Source of the DNA: CAYRDK01 sp043819345
GTDB taxonomy: Bacteria > Omnitrophota > Gorgyraeia > Velamenicoccales > Velamenicoccaceae
Length of the DNA: 64,000 nucleotides
Direction of reading: 5' to 3'
NCBI GenBank assembly: GCA_043819345.1
Contig: JBDREX010000010.1
Location: 101,509 to 165,508, forward strand
Part shown: one piece after another, positions 35,740 through 44,786 of the stretch
How the letters are laid out: each line of letters opens with the position of its first letter
Numbering within the stretch: the first letter of the stretch is position 1
Notes under the pieces: model-generated
What the model was told of the DNA's origin: nothing
Seen by the model: only the letters and a program-made list of their open reading frames with translations
Database searches by the model: none
Program-made: the position numbers and the translations under genes

Positions 35740-36705
35740 TTACGTTAAAACATTAATAAGATTCAGGTCTTCTTTCACCTGACAAACACAAGGAGAACAG
35801 GCAACACTAAAATCAACCGCGGTGATTTTATCGCAAACAACACCAACAGCCTTTCCGCTTTCCCCTCTCAACAACAAATCTACAGCCGCAGCTCCCAGGC
35901 GGCCGCCTAAAATCCGGTCTTCTGCTGTAGGAATGCCTCCGCGCTGAACATGCCCTAAAACAACAGCCCGTGTTTCAAGGTCTGTTATCTCCTCTATTTT
36001 TGCAGCCAGGTCATTCGCATGGGCCGCGCCCTCCGCCACAACAATAATCCAACTGGCTTTCCCGCGGATATAACCTTCCGTAATTTCTTGACAAACATCT
36101 GAAAGCTCAAATTTTACCTCTGGAACCAAAACCTGCTCAGCCCCGCCAGCCAAAGCTACTTTTAGCGCAATATAACCACAATGACGCCCCATGACCTCAA
36201 TAATATAAATCCTCTCCATAGAATTGACAGTATCTTTTATCTTATCAATAGCATCAAGAGCCGTCTCCACAGCCGTATCAGAACCAATCGTACGGTCTGT
36301 CCCACTCAAATCATTATCTATCGTTCCTGGAACGCCAATACAAGGTATTTTCCAGTCTTTCGATAATACCTGTGCGCCATGGTAACTTCCATCGCCACCA
36401 ATAACAACCAAACCCTCAATACCATTGCGTTTCAGAATCTCAACACCCTTCTTCTGGCCCTCTTTTGTCATAAACTCAGGACAGCGGGATGTCTTTAAAA
36501 TGGTACCCCCTCTGTTAATAATATTTGAAACAGAACGGTGGCTCAAATCCACAATTTCGTCATTGAGAAGCCCTGAATATCCGCGTAAAATCCCGGCAAC
36601 GCTAATCTTTTTAGAAAAGGCGTTACGCACAACAGAACGAATAGCCGCATTCATCCCCGGCGCATCTCCACCACTCGTCATGACACCAATTTTCTTTATA
36701 GCCAT
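35740..36705 (-). CDS. pfkA: ATP-dependent 6-phosphofructokinase
   Basis: The enzyme commits fructose-6-P to glycolysis. It has GVMTSGGDAPGMNAAIRSVVR at the N-terminus, VVIGGDGSYHGA and the catalytic VPGTIDNDLSGTDRTIG. The glycines at GGDGS and PGTIDND are those of ATP-using rather than pyrophosphate-using enzymes. The effector-site and substrate residues EVMGRHCGYIAL and VVLGHVQRGG are also present in the 321-residue chain. No Shine-Dalgarno sequence is evident upstream. Confidence 0.94.
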   Translation of the reverse strand: MAIKKIGVMTSGGDAPGMNAAIRSVVRNAFSKKISVAGILRGYSGLLNDEIVDLSHRSVSNIINRGGTILKTSRCPEFMTKEGQKKGVEILKRNGIEGLVVIGGDGSYHGAQVLSKDWKIPCIGVPGTIDNDLSGTDRTIGSDTAVETALDAIDKIKDTVNSMERIYIIEVMGRHCGYIALKVALAGGAEQVLVPEVKFELSDVCQEITEGYIRGKASWIIVVAEGAAHANDLAAKIEEITDLETRAVVLGHVQRGGIPTAEDRILGGRLGAAAVDLLLRGESGKAVGVVCDKITAVDFSVACSPCVCQVKEDLNLINVLT

Positions 36706-36736
36706 ATTTTTGTTGTTCTATAGAATCACTTACGAA

Positions 36737-38947
36737 TTATTGTTGATTCTGTTTTAATTGCTTTAAATATTTTTTTCCAAACATAATAGCTGCTAGCGCA
36801 ATAAGGACAAAAAAGCCAAACCAGATAAAACCATGCCAATCTTTGAAATTGGAAACAAACATAACGGACATCCATGGTGTTTCATTTTCTGTTACTAGAA
36901 TCTTCCTAAAACGATACAGCCGGCCTTCCTGTGGAACATCAATCTTAATAGGCAAGGTCCCCGCTCGTGTACCTGAGCGCATCATCAAAGGCTCATTATC
37001 AGCCGTTTGCTGGGCAAATTCCATCACATTTTCAACCTGTTCCTCATCAAATTGACCTTCAGCTAATGTACCAACCATGCCTCGATTTCTTTTTCCGACA
37101 TACTTATCCTTCTTGCCCTTATACAACTCCTTTGAATAAGCTTTGCCAAAATAACGCCCTTTTTGCTCCTTCACATTGCCATCGAAAGAAAAGTAATTAT
37201 AATCCAAAGGCAGATAGACAAGCCATTCCAACTGGCTGACGGGGATATCTACACGTGGAAGACGAATCTTTAATGACCCCGTAACATTCATCTTGGGCGT
37301 CTGGTCCAAATAAACAATCTCAACCGGAAATTGTGCCAGAGACTCACCACTCAACTGCGACTTCTCCAAAGGAATTAAAATACTGCCCTTCTTATCCATC
37401 GCTGGCTTAACCGGTTTTCCAGCAACAAACGCGCTCCAAAGCACAGTTTTAGCCGGTAGTTCCAAATGCAAAAACTGTTTCACATTATTTCTTAAGCGAT
37501 AAATCGCTTTTGTTAAATTCTTACCTTCTGCTGTCTGCAAAGTTATATACTCAACGCTATCAACCGCGGCTACCAAAACCGGCAGTTCACTATGTTTGGT
37601 CACATCAATAAAAATGCTATACGGAGTTTTTAAATACTTAAAAGCTAGAAGAATCGGATTTGCCGTTGCCCTCCAAATCGCCGGCGGAAGCTCCTTAACA
37701 TCAATCAGGCTGGCATTTTCAAGTTTATTAACGGCTAACTCTACATTTGTAGCAGCCGCAACACCAAAATACCCCTTCTCTCTTTCGACGCCGAGTGTTT
37801 CCAAAACAGGAATCTGAGCTACTAAAGAACCATCTCCGACCCTTCTCTCATATTCTAAATTCAAAACATACTTGCCTCTAACTCCAAAGTTCAAATATAC
37901 ATCCAAATATTGAACTTTATCTTTTTGAGACACCTTCCAGTCTCTCAAATCTCTCCCATTAACATCCAAAACACTTACATCTTGAGGTAGAGCAACGCGA
38001 AAGTTAGAAACTTCTGATTGTAAAATAGAATAATTCACTTGAGCCTGGCAACGAATCACCCCTTCCCCGATAGAAACATAAGTGGCTGTATCCACATAAA
38101 CTTTCGGTTCTAGTTCAACAGGCGTTATTGTTTCCTTCGGCAGGGCTTTTGTCCAACGCGTCGTTATTTGCCTCGTATTAGGCATGACAGCCCAAGCAAC
38201 AGTCTTTTTATTCTCACGTTTAACCTCCGTTTTAATAGAAGGTTCGACAAAAATCTCAACATCAGAATCAAACATGACAAACTCATACTGGGAAATTGGG
38301 GCCGGTAAAATTTCGAAAGTAAAAGAACCAGGGCCATTTTCCCGTTCGCGTTTAGCCTTAATTAAAAACTCTAGATTAAGATTGTACTTACCTGGTTTAT
38401 CCACCATCATATAATACTGGCCGCCATCCATTGTCACAAAAGAGGTCCCTTTATTGATGCTAACATCAATAAGTCCAACGCTGCTTCGCACCAACGGAAT
38501 CTTCGTCCAGCCTTTATTAAAAACCTCAAAGAACACATCCCCCTTAATTGTTACTACATCTTCTTCTAATTCAGCCTTATAGCTCGTACGATAGACAGCA
38601 TAAGCAGAAAGCTGGGAAACAGATGGCTCTTTTCTTTCCACAGTAGCGCGCCTATTCCGGCGAGCTTGTTTCTCTTGTTTCGCAACACAAGGCTTTACAT
38701 CTTTATTATCATAACTACTAAACTCATCTTCTTCTGTCTGGGCCAAAATGGCCTCACACGGTGCTTCATAAGATTCAGGCCCGGGAGAAACAACATCCAG
38801 ATTATACTGCACATTAGAGGTTTTGATTTTAGATTGAATCTTTTGCTGTAAACTCTGTTTTCCATCATTCCCGCCGGCAAATAAAAGAACCGGCAAAATA
38901 AAAACAAAAAGAGCCGCAAAACAAACCGCCATCTTTAATCTTTTCAA
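36737..38947 (-). CDS. Large uncharacterised exported protein with C-terminal membrane anchor
   Basis: The product is about 736 residues. It begins with a signal peptide (MKRLKMAVCFAALFVFILPVLLFAGG), then a low-complexity region rich in Gln/Glu and a basic stretch (KQEKQARRNRR). A long region of predicted beta-strand character follows, and a single membrane segment near the end (WFGFFVLIALAAIMFGKKYLKQL). I recognise no family. The start is decided by AGGAGG placed just before a TTG at 38947; the TTG further upstream overlaps that site. Most of the mass should face the periplasm. Neighbours (pfkA, ahcY) give no hint of function. Confidence 0.75.
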   Translation of the reverse strand: MKRLKMAVCFAALFVFILPVLLFAGGNDGKQSLQQKIQSKIKTSNVQYNLDVVSPGPESYEAPCEAILAQTEEDEFSSYDNKDVKPCVAKQEKQARRNRRATVERKEPSVSQLSAYAVYRTSYKAELEEDVVTIKGDVFFEVFNKGWTKIPLVRSSVGLIDVSINKGTSFVTMDGGQYYMMVDKPGKYNLNLEFLIKAKRERENGPGSFTFEILPAPISQYEFVMFDSDVEIFVEPSIKTEVKRENKKTVAWAVMPNTRQITTRWTKALPKETITPVELEPKVYVDTATYVSIGEGVIRCQAQVNYSILQSEVSNFRVALPQDVSVLDVNGRDLRDWKVSQKDKVQYLDVYLNFGVRGKYVLNLEYERRVGDGSLVAQIPVLETLGVEREKGYFGVAAATNVELAVNKLENASLIDVKELPPAIWRATANPILLAFKYLKTPYSIFIDVTKHSELPVLVAAVDSVEYITLQTAEGKNLTKAIYRLRNNVKQFLHLELPAKTVLWSAFVAGKPVKPAMDKKGSILIPLEKSQLSGESLAQFPVEIVYLDQTPKMNVTGSLKIRLPRVDIPVSQLEWLVYLPLDYNYFSFDGNVKEQKGRYFGKAYSKELYKGKKDKYVGKRNRGMVGTLAEGQFDEEQVENVMEFAQQTADNEPLMMRSGTRAGTLPIKIDVPQEGRLYRFRKILVTENETPWMSVMFVSNFKDWHGFIWFGFFVLIALAAIMFGKKYLKQLKQNQQ

Positions 38948-39010
38948 TCTACACCTCCTCGGAAACAATAAGCTCTAAATGAATAAACACATCTAAACTA
39001 ACCCTAAGAA

Positions 39011-40258
39011 CTATGTGCCCATCTCCCAGCTAGCCAAATATTTCTTCTGTTCCGGCGTTAAACGGTCTATCTTCATCCCCATAGACGTTAACTTCAATTG
39101 AGCGATATTTTTGTCAATATCTTCCGGAACTTTATAAACACGGTTCTGAAGCTTGCGATAATTCTTCTTCATAAACTCAGCAGACAATGCCTGATTTGCG
39201 AAACTCATATCCATTACTTGTGCAGGATGCCCTTCGGCAGCAGCCAAGTTAATAAGACGGCCTTCGCCCAATAAATAAATACGACGGCCATTCGCCATTA
39301 CATGTTCCTCAACAAAATCACGGATAATCCTGTGTTTTTTTGTCAGCTTCTTTAAACCTGCGATATCAATCTCGGCATTAAAATGGCCAGAATTACAAAC
39401 AATGGCCTTATCCTTCATGACCTTGAAATGCTCCGTGCGGATAACATTGATGTCACCTGTTACCGTCACAAAAATATCGCCAATTTTAGCAGCTTGCGCG
39501 ATAGGCATGACGCGAAAACCATCCATTACAGCCTCCAGGCCACGAAAAGGATCAACTTCAACAACAATGACGTTAGCCCCTAGACCTTTAGCTCGCATCG
39601 CCGCACCGTGCCCACACCAACCATATCCACAAACAACAAAATTTGTCCCGGCAATCAATTTATTTGTAGCACGGATAATCCCATCAATGGTAGATTGTCC
39701 CGTCCCATAACGATTATCAAACATAAACTTTGTCTGTGCGTCATTTACCGCAACAATAGGATACAAAAGCTTCTTCTGTGCCTCCATCGCACGTAGACGA
39801 ATAACACCTGTTGTCGTTTCCTCTGTTCCTCCATATGGTACAAATTTTTTCTCCTTATGAATAATAGAAACAAGGTCGGCTCCGTCATCCATCGTCATCT
39901 CAGGAGACTGCGACAAAACAGCCTGGATATGCTGATAATATGTTTTATTATCTTCACCCTTAATAGCAAAAACAGGAATATGATAGTCCTTCACTAAAGA
40001 TGCCGCTACATCATCCTGAGTAGAAAGCGGATTAGACGCGCATAAAGATATATCCGCACCAGCCGCTTGCAGTGTTAACATCAACACAGCTGTTTCTGTT
40101 GTTACATGCAGACATGCGGCAACTTTTGTGCCGGCAAGTGGTTTTTCTTTTTTAAACCTCTCGCGAATTAGATTTAAAACAGGCATATTGTCAGAAGCCC
40201 ATTCAATTCTTAATTTTCCCCTCGCACTTAACGAAGCCTCTTTAATATCGTATCGCAT
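39011..40258 (-). CDS. ahcY: Adenosylhomocysteinase
   Basis: The NAD enzyme hydrolyses S-adenosylhomocysteine to homocysteine and adenosine. Substrate motifs CLHVTTETAVLMLTLQAAGAD and DDGADLVS, the NAD-binding VVCGYGWCGHGAAMRAKGLGANV, and the C-terminal signature NLAAAEGHPAQVMDMSFANQAL are present. The length of 415 residues is the form without the plant-type insertion. Together with metK upstream it covers two steps of the SAM cycle. Confidence 0.96.
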   Translation of the reverse strand: MRYDIKEASLSARGKLRIEWASDNMPVLNLIRERFKKEKPLAGTKVAACLHVTTETAVLMLTLQAAGADISLCASNPLSTQDDVAASLVKDYHIPVFAIKGEDNKTYYQHIQAVLSQSPEMTMDDGADLVSIIHKEKKFVPYGGTEETTTGVIRLRAMEAQKKLLYPIVAVNDAQTKFMFDNRYGTGQSTIDGIIRATNKLIAGTNFVVCGYGWCGHGAAMRAKGLGANVIVVEVDPFRGLEAVMDGFRVMPIAQAAKIGDIFVTVTGDINVIRTEHFKVMKDKAIVCNSGHFNAEIDIAGLKKLTKKHRIIRDFVEEHVMANGRRIYLLGEGRLINLAAAEGHPAQVMDMSFANQALSAEFMKKNYRKLQNRVYKVPEDIDKNIAQLKLTSMGMKIDRLTPEQKKYLASWEMGT

Positions 40259-40303
40259 AAATTAGTGTCCTTTTTTTTGGCCTTTTCGGCTGTCTGTTGC
40301 CGA

Positions 40304-40356
40304 TTTACGCGTTGACGGGTTTAACCCGACCACACATCAACCCGCCAACGCGTAAA
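40304..40356 (-). repeat. Intercistronic palindromic repeat, copy C
   Basis: TTTACGCGTTG (40304-40314) pairs perfectly with CAACGCGTAAA (40346-40356), and the inner CGGGTT/AACCCG hairpin lies at 40316-40328. It sits in the metK-ahcY spacer. The outer stem differs in sequence from copies A and B while the inner core is kept. Confidence 0.75.
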
Positions 40357-40375
40357 CCTATTAATCTTTACTCAG

Positions 40376-41539
40376 TTATTTTACTGTCTTCTTTAATGCC
40401 TCGGCCTTATCCGTTCTTTCCCATGTAAAACCTTCCTCCGTACGGCCAAAATGTCCGTAACAGGCGGTCTTCAAGAACTTAGGCTTAAGCAAATCCAACG
40501 TTTTAATAATGCCTTTTGGCGTTAAATCAAACACCTTGCGAACGGCATCTTCAAGAACCTGATCACTGACAACACCCGTACCATATGTTTCTACAAAAAG
40601 GCTAACCGGCTCTACTTTTCCAATACAATAAGCTAGCTGGATAAAACATTTTTTAGCCAATTTGGCCGCTACAATGTTCTTGGCAATATAGCGAGCCATA
40701 TACGTGGCAGACCGGTCTACCTTGCTGGGATCTTTTCCGGAAAAAGCACCTCCGCCATGCGATGTCACACCGCCATATGTATCCACAACAATCTTTCTTC
40801 CCGTCATGCCTGTATCTGACTGCGGCCCGCCAATAACAAACTTACCCGTCTCGTTAACATAGTATTTTGTATTTTTATCCGTTAAGCCTTCCAAAATCGG
40901 ATCGGCTACAACTTTTATAATCTCCTCACGAGAAGCCTTTGTAATATGCCTTCCGGTATCATCAAGGATATCTTCGGTATGTTGACATGCCAAAACGACA
41001 TTATCAACCCTCTTTGGCTGGCCATTCTCATACTCAACCGTAACCTGAGACTTACAATCAGGCCCGAGATATTTTAAGATCCCCTGTTTTCTAACATCCG
41101 CAAAACGGCGCACAAGTTTGTGAGCCAACATAATTGTCAAAGGCATTAACTCTTCTGTTTCATCAACAGCATAACCAATCATAATACCCTGGTCTCCGGC
41201 GCCACCTGTATCAACACCCTGAGAAATATCCGGAGATTGCTTATTAATCGCGTTTAAAATCGCGCACGTATGAAAATCAAAACCATACTTTGGATGCGTA
41301 TACCCGATCTCTTCTAAAACATTCCTGGTAAGGCTATGAACATCAATAAAAGACTTTGTCGTAATCTCTCCACCAACAATAATAAGCCCCATTGTCACAT
41401 ACGTTTCACAAGCAACCCTGCCATGAGGATCATGCCTGAAGACTTCATCTAAAACGGCATCGGAAATCTGATCGCACACTTTGTCCGGATGGCCTTCTCC
41501 AACAGATTCTGACGCAAAAAAATATTTCCTATCTTCCAT
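40376..41539 (-). CDS. metK: S-adenosylmethionine synthetase
   Basis: The enzyme makes SAM from methionine and ATP. ESVGEGHPDKVCDQISDAVLD, GAGDQGIMIGYA and the P-loop-like GGGAFSGKDPSKVDRSA are diagnostic, and 387 residues is standard. An AGGAGGAGAAGAG site precedes the ATG. It has its own predicted promoter about 320 bases upstream and a long structured leader, so expression may be controlled post-initiation. Confidence 0.96.
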   Translation of the reverse strand: MEDRKYFFASESVGEGHPDKVCDQISDAVLDEVFRHDPHGRVACETYVTMGLIIVGGEITTKSFIDVHSLTRNVLEEIGYTHPKYGFDFHTCAILNAINKQSPDISQGVDTGGAGDQGIMIGYAVDETEELMPLTIMLAHKLVRRFADVRKQGILKYLGPDCKSQVTVEYENGQPKRVDNVVLACQHTEDILDDTGRHITKASREEIIKVVADPILEGLTDKNTKYYVNETGKFVIGGPQSDTGMTGRKIVVDTYGGVTSHGGGAFSGKDPSKVDRSATYMARYIAKNIVAAKLAKKCFIQLAYCIGKVEPVSLFVETYGTGVVSDQVLEDAVRKVFDLTPKGIIKTLDLLKPKFLKTACYGHFGRTEEGFTWERTDKAEALKKTVK

Positions 41540-41630
41540 TCTCTTCTCCTCCTTTAAATGAGCACATAGCCTACAAATCTCGCCAAAGGCAAAATGAGTA
41601 AATTATCTGCGCGAATTTCCGCCGTAAGTG

Positions 41631-41650
41631 CCTGCCTGTCGGTAGGCAGG
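41631..41650. repeat. 20-bp palindrome in the metK leader
   Basis: CCTGCCTG-TCGG-TAGGCAGG forms a 7-8 bp stem with a four-base loop. It is GC-rich against an AT-rich leader and may be a dispersed repeat or part of the leader structure. Confidence 0.6.
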
Positions 41651-41790
41651 AATCAACCTCCGGCTGATACTCTTTCTGTTGTATTGAGAAAGATTTTCTT
41701 TGTTTGAAAAACTTTCCTCAGTGGTTATGCGAGGAGCACGTCTATTCTTAATTACACCCATGAACTTACGAACTGGCCGATGGCCATGTT

Positions 41791-41833
41791 CACAGGTTTA
41801 ACCCGTCAACCCGCATACTCGCTAACCCGCACG
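41791..41833 (-). repeat. Intercistronic palindromic repeat, copy D (degenerate)
   Basis: This copy has the core CAGGTTTAACCCGTC and the words CAACCCGC, ATACTCGC and CTAACCCGC in the same order as copies A-C. Its outer stem is less perfect. It lies just downstream of the predicted metK promoter and so would be in the 5' end of the leader. Confidence 0.5.
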
Positions 41834-41860
41834 CCCCATAACCAAAAACAAAATCATTTT

Positions 41861-41866
41861 ACTATA
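41861..41866 (-). promoter_or_regulatory. Extended -10 promoter for metK
   Basis: The minus strand reads TGTTATAGT, an extended -10 element, with TGGTCA at a 17-base spacing as a weak -35. It follows the stop of the nucleotidyltransferase gene by the right distance for an independent metK unit. Confidence 0.5.
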
Positions 41867-41930
41867 ACAAAAAACAGATATTTTGACCAGCAAAACTCTC
41901 AATTTTAAAAAGTCCGCAAATTCTCACCTA

Positions 41931-42725
41931 TTAAAAAATAGAATCATTAAAATTTGCGACAACCTCTTTATAGGAATCAAGATGGCCGATATCATACCAG
42001 CGTGTGCCCTTTAAAGCAAAGGCCGAAACCCGATCTACTTTGAGCAGCCAGCGGATATAGTTGCCAGACGCATCATTTGACATCGCACGATCATGGACAT
42101 AACGCTTTAAAAACTTTAAAGTTTCTTTTGGAAAATAATATAAACACGTAGCAACTAAAGTTGACTTTGGATTTTTAGGTTTCTCCTCAAACGCCACCAC
42201 TTTTCCGTTCGGCCTAAGCGTAACAACACCAAAACGGCAGGCATGGGATTTCTTTTTGATATCAAAAACACCAAAACTCACATGAGAATGTCTTGTAAGC
42301 GCAAAAGACAAAAAACTCTTAATACCCCGCTGAAAAAGATTATCTCCTGCTATCACCACGAGATTACAATCCAATTTTCTCTTTTTTATGGCAAAAAAAA
42401 TGTCCCCTATCGCACCAAGCCTGTCTTCATTAGAACACGTGCCATCATCAACAACAGTCAGCCGGATATTACACTGACGCTTACGGACAAGAGCCCACTT
42501 AAAAAAATGCGCGTAAAATTTGCTATTTGTCACAATAATAGCTTCATCGACCAAGCCACAGGCCTCAAGGTCATCAATGATAAGATCAATAACGGTTTTC
42601 TCAGGGGTAACAAAAAGAAGCGGCTTAGGCATATTCTGTGTCAAAGGATAAAGCCTGGTCGCATAACCTGCCGCCAGAATAATCGCTTTTGTTGAGCCAG
42701 AATAATGAAAAGACTTTCTAGACAT
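41931..42725 (-). CDS. Sugar-1-phosphate nucleotidyltransferase
   Basis: The N-terminal KAIILAAGYATRLYPLTQNMPKPLLFV is the nucleotide-binding signature of the RmlA/GlmU-type family, and VVIAGDNLF supplies the metal-binding aspartate. The 264-residue product lacks extra C-terminal repeats and so is close to the short glucose- or mannose-1-P nucleotidyltransferases. The sugar and nucleotide are not determinable. The ATG at 42725 overlaps the ptsI stop (TGATG); an upstream TTG is less likely. Confidence 0.82.
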   Translation of the reverse strand: MSRKSFHYSGSTKAIILAAGYATRLYPLTQNMPKPLLFVTPEKTVIDLIIDDLEACGLVDEAIIVTNSKFYAHFFKWALVRKRQCNIRLTVVDDGTCSNEDRLGAIGDIFFAIKKRKLDCNLVVIAGDNLFQRGIKSFLSFALTRHSHVSFGVFDIKKKSHACRFGVVTLRPNGKVVAFEEKPKNPKSTLVATCLYYFPKETLKFLKRYVHDRAMSNDASGNYIRWLLKVDRVSAFALKGTRWYDIGHLDSYKEVVANFNDSIF

Positions 42726-44476
42726 CAATAATTATAGATAGCAGGTAAAATCATTTTAAGCTTGGCCTTTAGAAATTGCTCCACTTCAGCACCGGTAATC
42801 AAACTAAGCGCCTCCTTCGCAATCTCCTTGGCCTGCTCAAAACTGACACTGCGGATAACATTTTTTATTTCCAGAATAGACGCCGATGGCATACTAAATT
42901 CATCTAATCCTAACCCTAACAATAAAATCGCCAAAGCCGGCTCTCCTGACATTTCACCACACATTCCAACAGGAATACGAGCATTATGCCCTGCATCAAT
43001 AATGGTCTTAATCAAACGCAAAACAGCCGGGTGCGTCGGATCATATAAGTAAGCAATTTTTTCATTCGTTCTATCAACGGCCAAAGCATACTGGATTAAA
43101 TCATTTGTCCCTATGCTAAAAAAAGAAACTTCTTTAGCTAAAACATCACTCGTCAAAGCCGCTGATGGAACCTCAACCATAACGCCAACCGGAAGGTCGG
43201 GCCTATATTCAACACCACTATTTTTTAATTCATTTTTTGCTTCCTCTAAAATAATCTTCGCCTGTCTCAGCTCTTCAATACCCGTAATCATAGGAAACAT
43301 AACCTTTAAATTCCCATGTACAGCAGCTCTCAAAATCGCACGTAATTGCGTTTTAAAAACATCGGGCCTCGCCAAACAAAAACGAATAGCCCGCCACCCC
43401 ATAAAAGGAGACATCTCTTTAGGCAGATTAAACTGAGAAATAAATTTATCTCCCCCTAAATCAAGCGTACGAACAATGACTGGTTTCTTATCAAAAGAAA
43501 GAGCCAAATTTTTATACGCCTCATATTGCTCTTCTTCAACAGGAAGATCTTTTCTGTTCATATAGAAATACTCTGTCCTATAGAGCCCGATGCCATCGGC
43601 ACCATGCTGCAAAACAGAAGGAATTTCTTCAGGAAATTCTATATTTGCTTCTAAAGTTACGCTTTTACCATCCGTCGTTTGCGCAGGCAGATCTTTAATA
43701 AAGACGAGGGTCTCCGTCAAATCCCTGATCTTTGCGCCTTGAACCTCGTACTTTTCAAGCGTCTCCTGGCTGGGCGAAACAATGACCAGCCCCGCAGCAC
43801 CAACAAGAATAATCTTATCGCCATTTTTAATCTTTTGGGTACCTTCCTCAAGCCCCACCACAGCCGGAATTTCCAGCGATTTAGCCATGATGGCCGTATG
43901 CGAGGTTTTCCCACCAATATCCGTAACAAAACCAACCACTTTTTGTTTATGCATCGTTGCTGTGTCTGACGGGGAAAGATCATGTGCTACAACAATAACT
44001 TCCTCTTCTAAATCAGCCAAACCTTTGCGTTTCTTGCCAAGTAAATTACGTAAAATCCTGCGGCCGACATCATTAATATCGCTAATGCGCTCTTTCAAAT
44101 ACTCATCTTCTATCCTGGAAAAAACACTGGCATAACGTTTTAACACTTCCCAAAAAATATATTCAACACAAAACTTCTCTTTTTTGACTCGAGAAATAAC
44201 TTCCTCGATCAACATGCGATCTTCTAAAACAAGCAAATGAGCGTCAAATACCTCTCCATGCTCAACTCCCATCTCTTGAGCAATTTTACGCTGTAAAGCG
44301 ATAATCTCCTGCCGCGTCTGAATAAGCGCATCTTCAAAGCGAGATATCTCCAGCGGAACCTGTCCTTCAGTAATGTCAAGCTTTTCCACGCCTAAATCTT
44401 CCTTGCCGTAGATATAAGCCTTACCAATAACAATTCCCGGAGACGCCGGTATACCTTTTAAAATAATCTCATTCAT
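42725..44476 (-). CDS. ptsI: PTS enzyme I (phosphoenolpyruvate-protein phosphotransferase)
   Basis: Enzyme I autophosphorylates with PEP and passes the phosphate to HPr. The phospho-histidine domain shows VTDIGGKTSHTAIMAKSLEIPAV with the active histidine. The PEP-binding barrel has LYRTEYFYMNR, VRTLDLGGDK and SIGTNDLIQYALAVDRTN, and IPVGMCGEMSGEP carries the catalytic cysteine. The length of 583 residues is normal. It overlaps ptsH by eight bases. No sugar permease (EIIBC) is in the window. Confidence 0.95.
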   Translation of the reverse strand: MNEIILKGIPASPGIVIGKAYIYGKEDLGVEKLDITEGQVPLEISRFEDALIQTRQEIIALQRKIAQEMGVEHGEVFDAHLLVLEDRMLIEEVISRVKKEKFCVEYIFWEVLKRYASVFSRIEDEYLKERISDINDVGRRILRNLLGKKRKGLADLEEEVIVVAHDLSPSDTATMHKQKVVGFVTDIGGKTSHTAIMAKSLEIPAVVGLEEGTQKIKNGDKIILVGAAGLVIVSPSQETLEKYEVQGAKIRDLTETLVFIKDLPAQTTDGKSVTLEANIEFPEEIPSVLQHGADGIGLYRTEYFYMNRKDLPVEEEQYEAYKNLALSFDKKPVIVRTLDLGGDKFISQFNLPKEMSPFMGWRAIRFCLARPDVFKTQLRAILRAAVHGNLKVMFPMITGIEELRQAKIILEEAKNELKNSGVEYRPDLPVGVMVEVPSAALTSDVLAKEVSFFSIGTNDLIQYALAVDRTNEKIAYLYDPTHPAVLRLIKTIIDAGHNARIPVGMCGEMSGEPALAILLLGLGLDEFSMPSASILEIKNVIRSVSFEQAKEIAKEALSLITGAEVEQFLKAKLKMILPAIYNY

Positions 44477-44735
44477 CTGAATTTAATAAAATCTCCAATT
44501 CGCGAACCGCTTCTTCACTATCAGTACCTTCAGCAATAATAACGATTTCGCTGTCTTTTTCGGCAGCTAACATCAAAATACCCATGATAGACTTACCATT
44601 AACTATTTGATCATCTTTTAAAATTTTAATTGCGGAATCATATCTATTGGCGATTTGCACAAACAAAGCCGCAGGGCGCGCATGTAAGCCTTGCTTATTT
44701 TTTACCCTGACTGTTTTTTCAATCCGCTTAAACAT
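44469..44735 (-). CDS. ptsH: Phosphocarrier protein HPr
   Basis: The 88-residue protein has the active-site histidine in KNKQGLHARPAALFVQ and the regulatory serine region in NGKSIMGILMLAAEKDSE. It carries phosphate from enzyme I to EIIA proteins. The kept serine suggests possible HPr kinase control, but hprK is not in this window. It lies in one unit with ptsN, the YvcK-like gene and ptsI. Confidence 0.95.
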   Translation of the reverse strand: MFKRIEKTVRVKNKQGLHARPAALFVQIANRYDSAIKILKDDQIVNGKSIMGILMLAAEKDSEIVIIAEGTDSEEAVRELEILLNSDE

Positions 44736-44786
44736 CTTAATAAAATAGGTTCTTTCTTATCTCATCAATGATCTGCTCAAACGCAT

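Larger units (their letters stand above)
41540..41855 (-). promoter_or_regulatory. Long structured leader upstream of metK
   Basis: Between the predicted start of transcription and the metK ATG the minus strand can form several local hairpins: ATCAGCC/GGTTGAT, CCTGCCT/AGGCAGG and GAAAG/CTTTC pairings. I do not see the conserved core of SAM-I or other SAM riboswitches by eye, so no class is assigned. No protein-coding frame of note lies in it. Confidence 0.4.

Noticed and set aside
41699..41730. GAGGAAAG word in the metK leader, as in RNase P RNA
   Set aside because: Only the one short word matches; the remaining conserved RNase P segments are not present.
42243..42695. Plus-strand frame of 150 codons
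   Set aside because: It is antisense to the nucleotidyltransferase gene and shows no domain or start signal.
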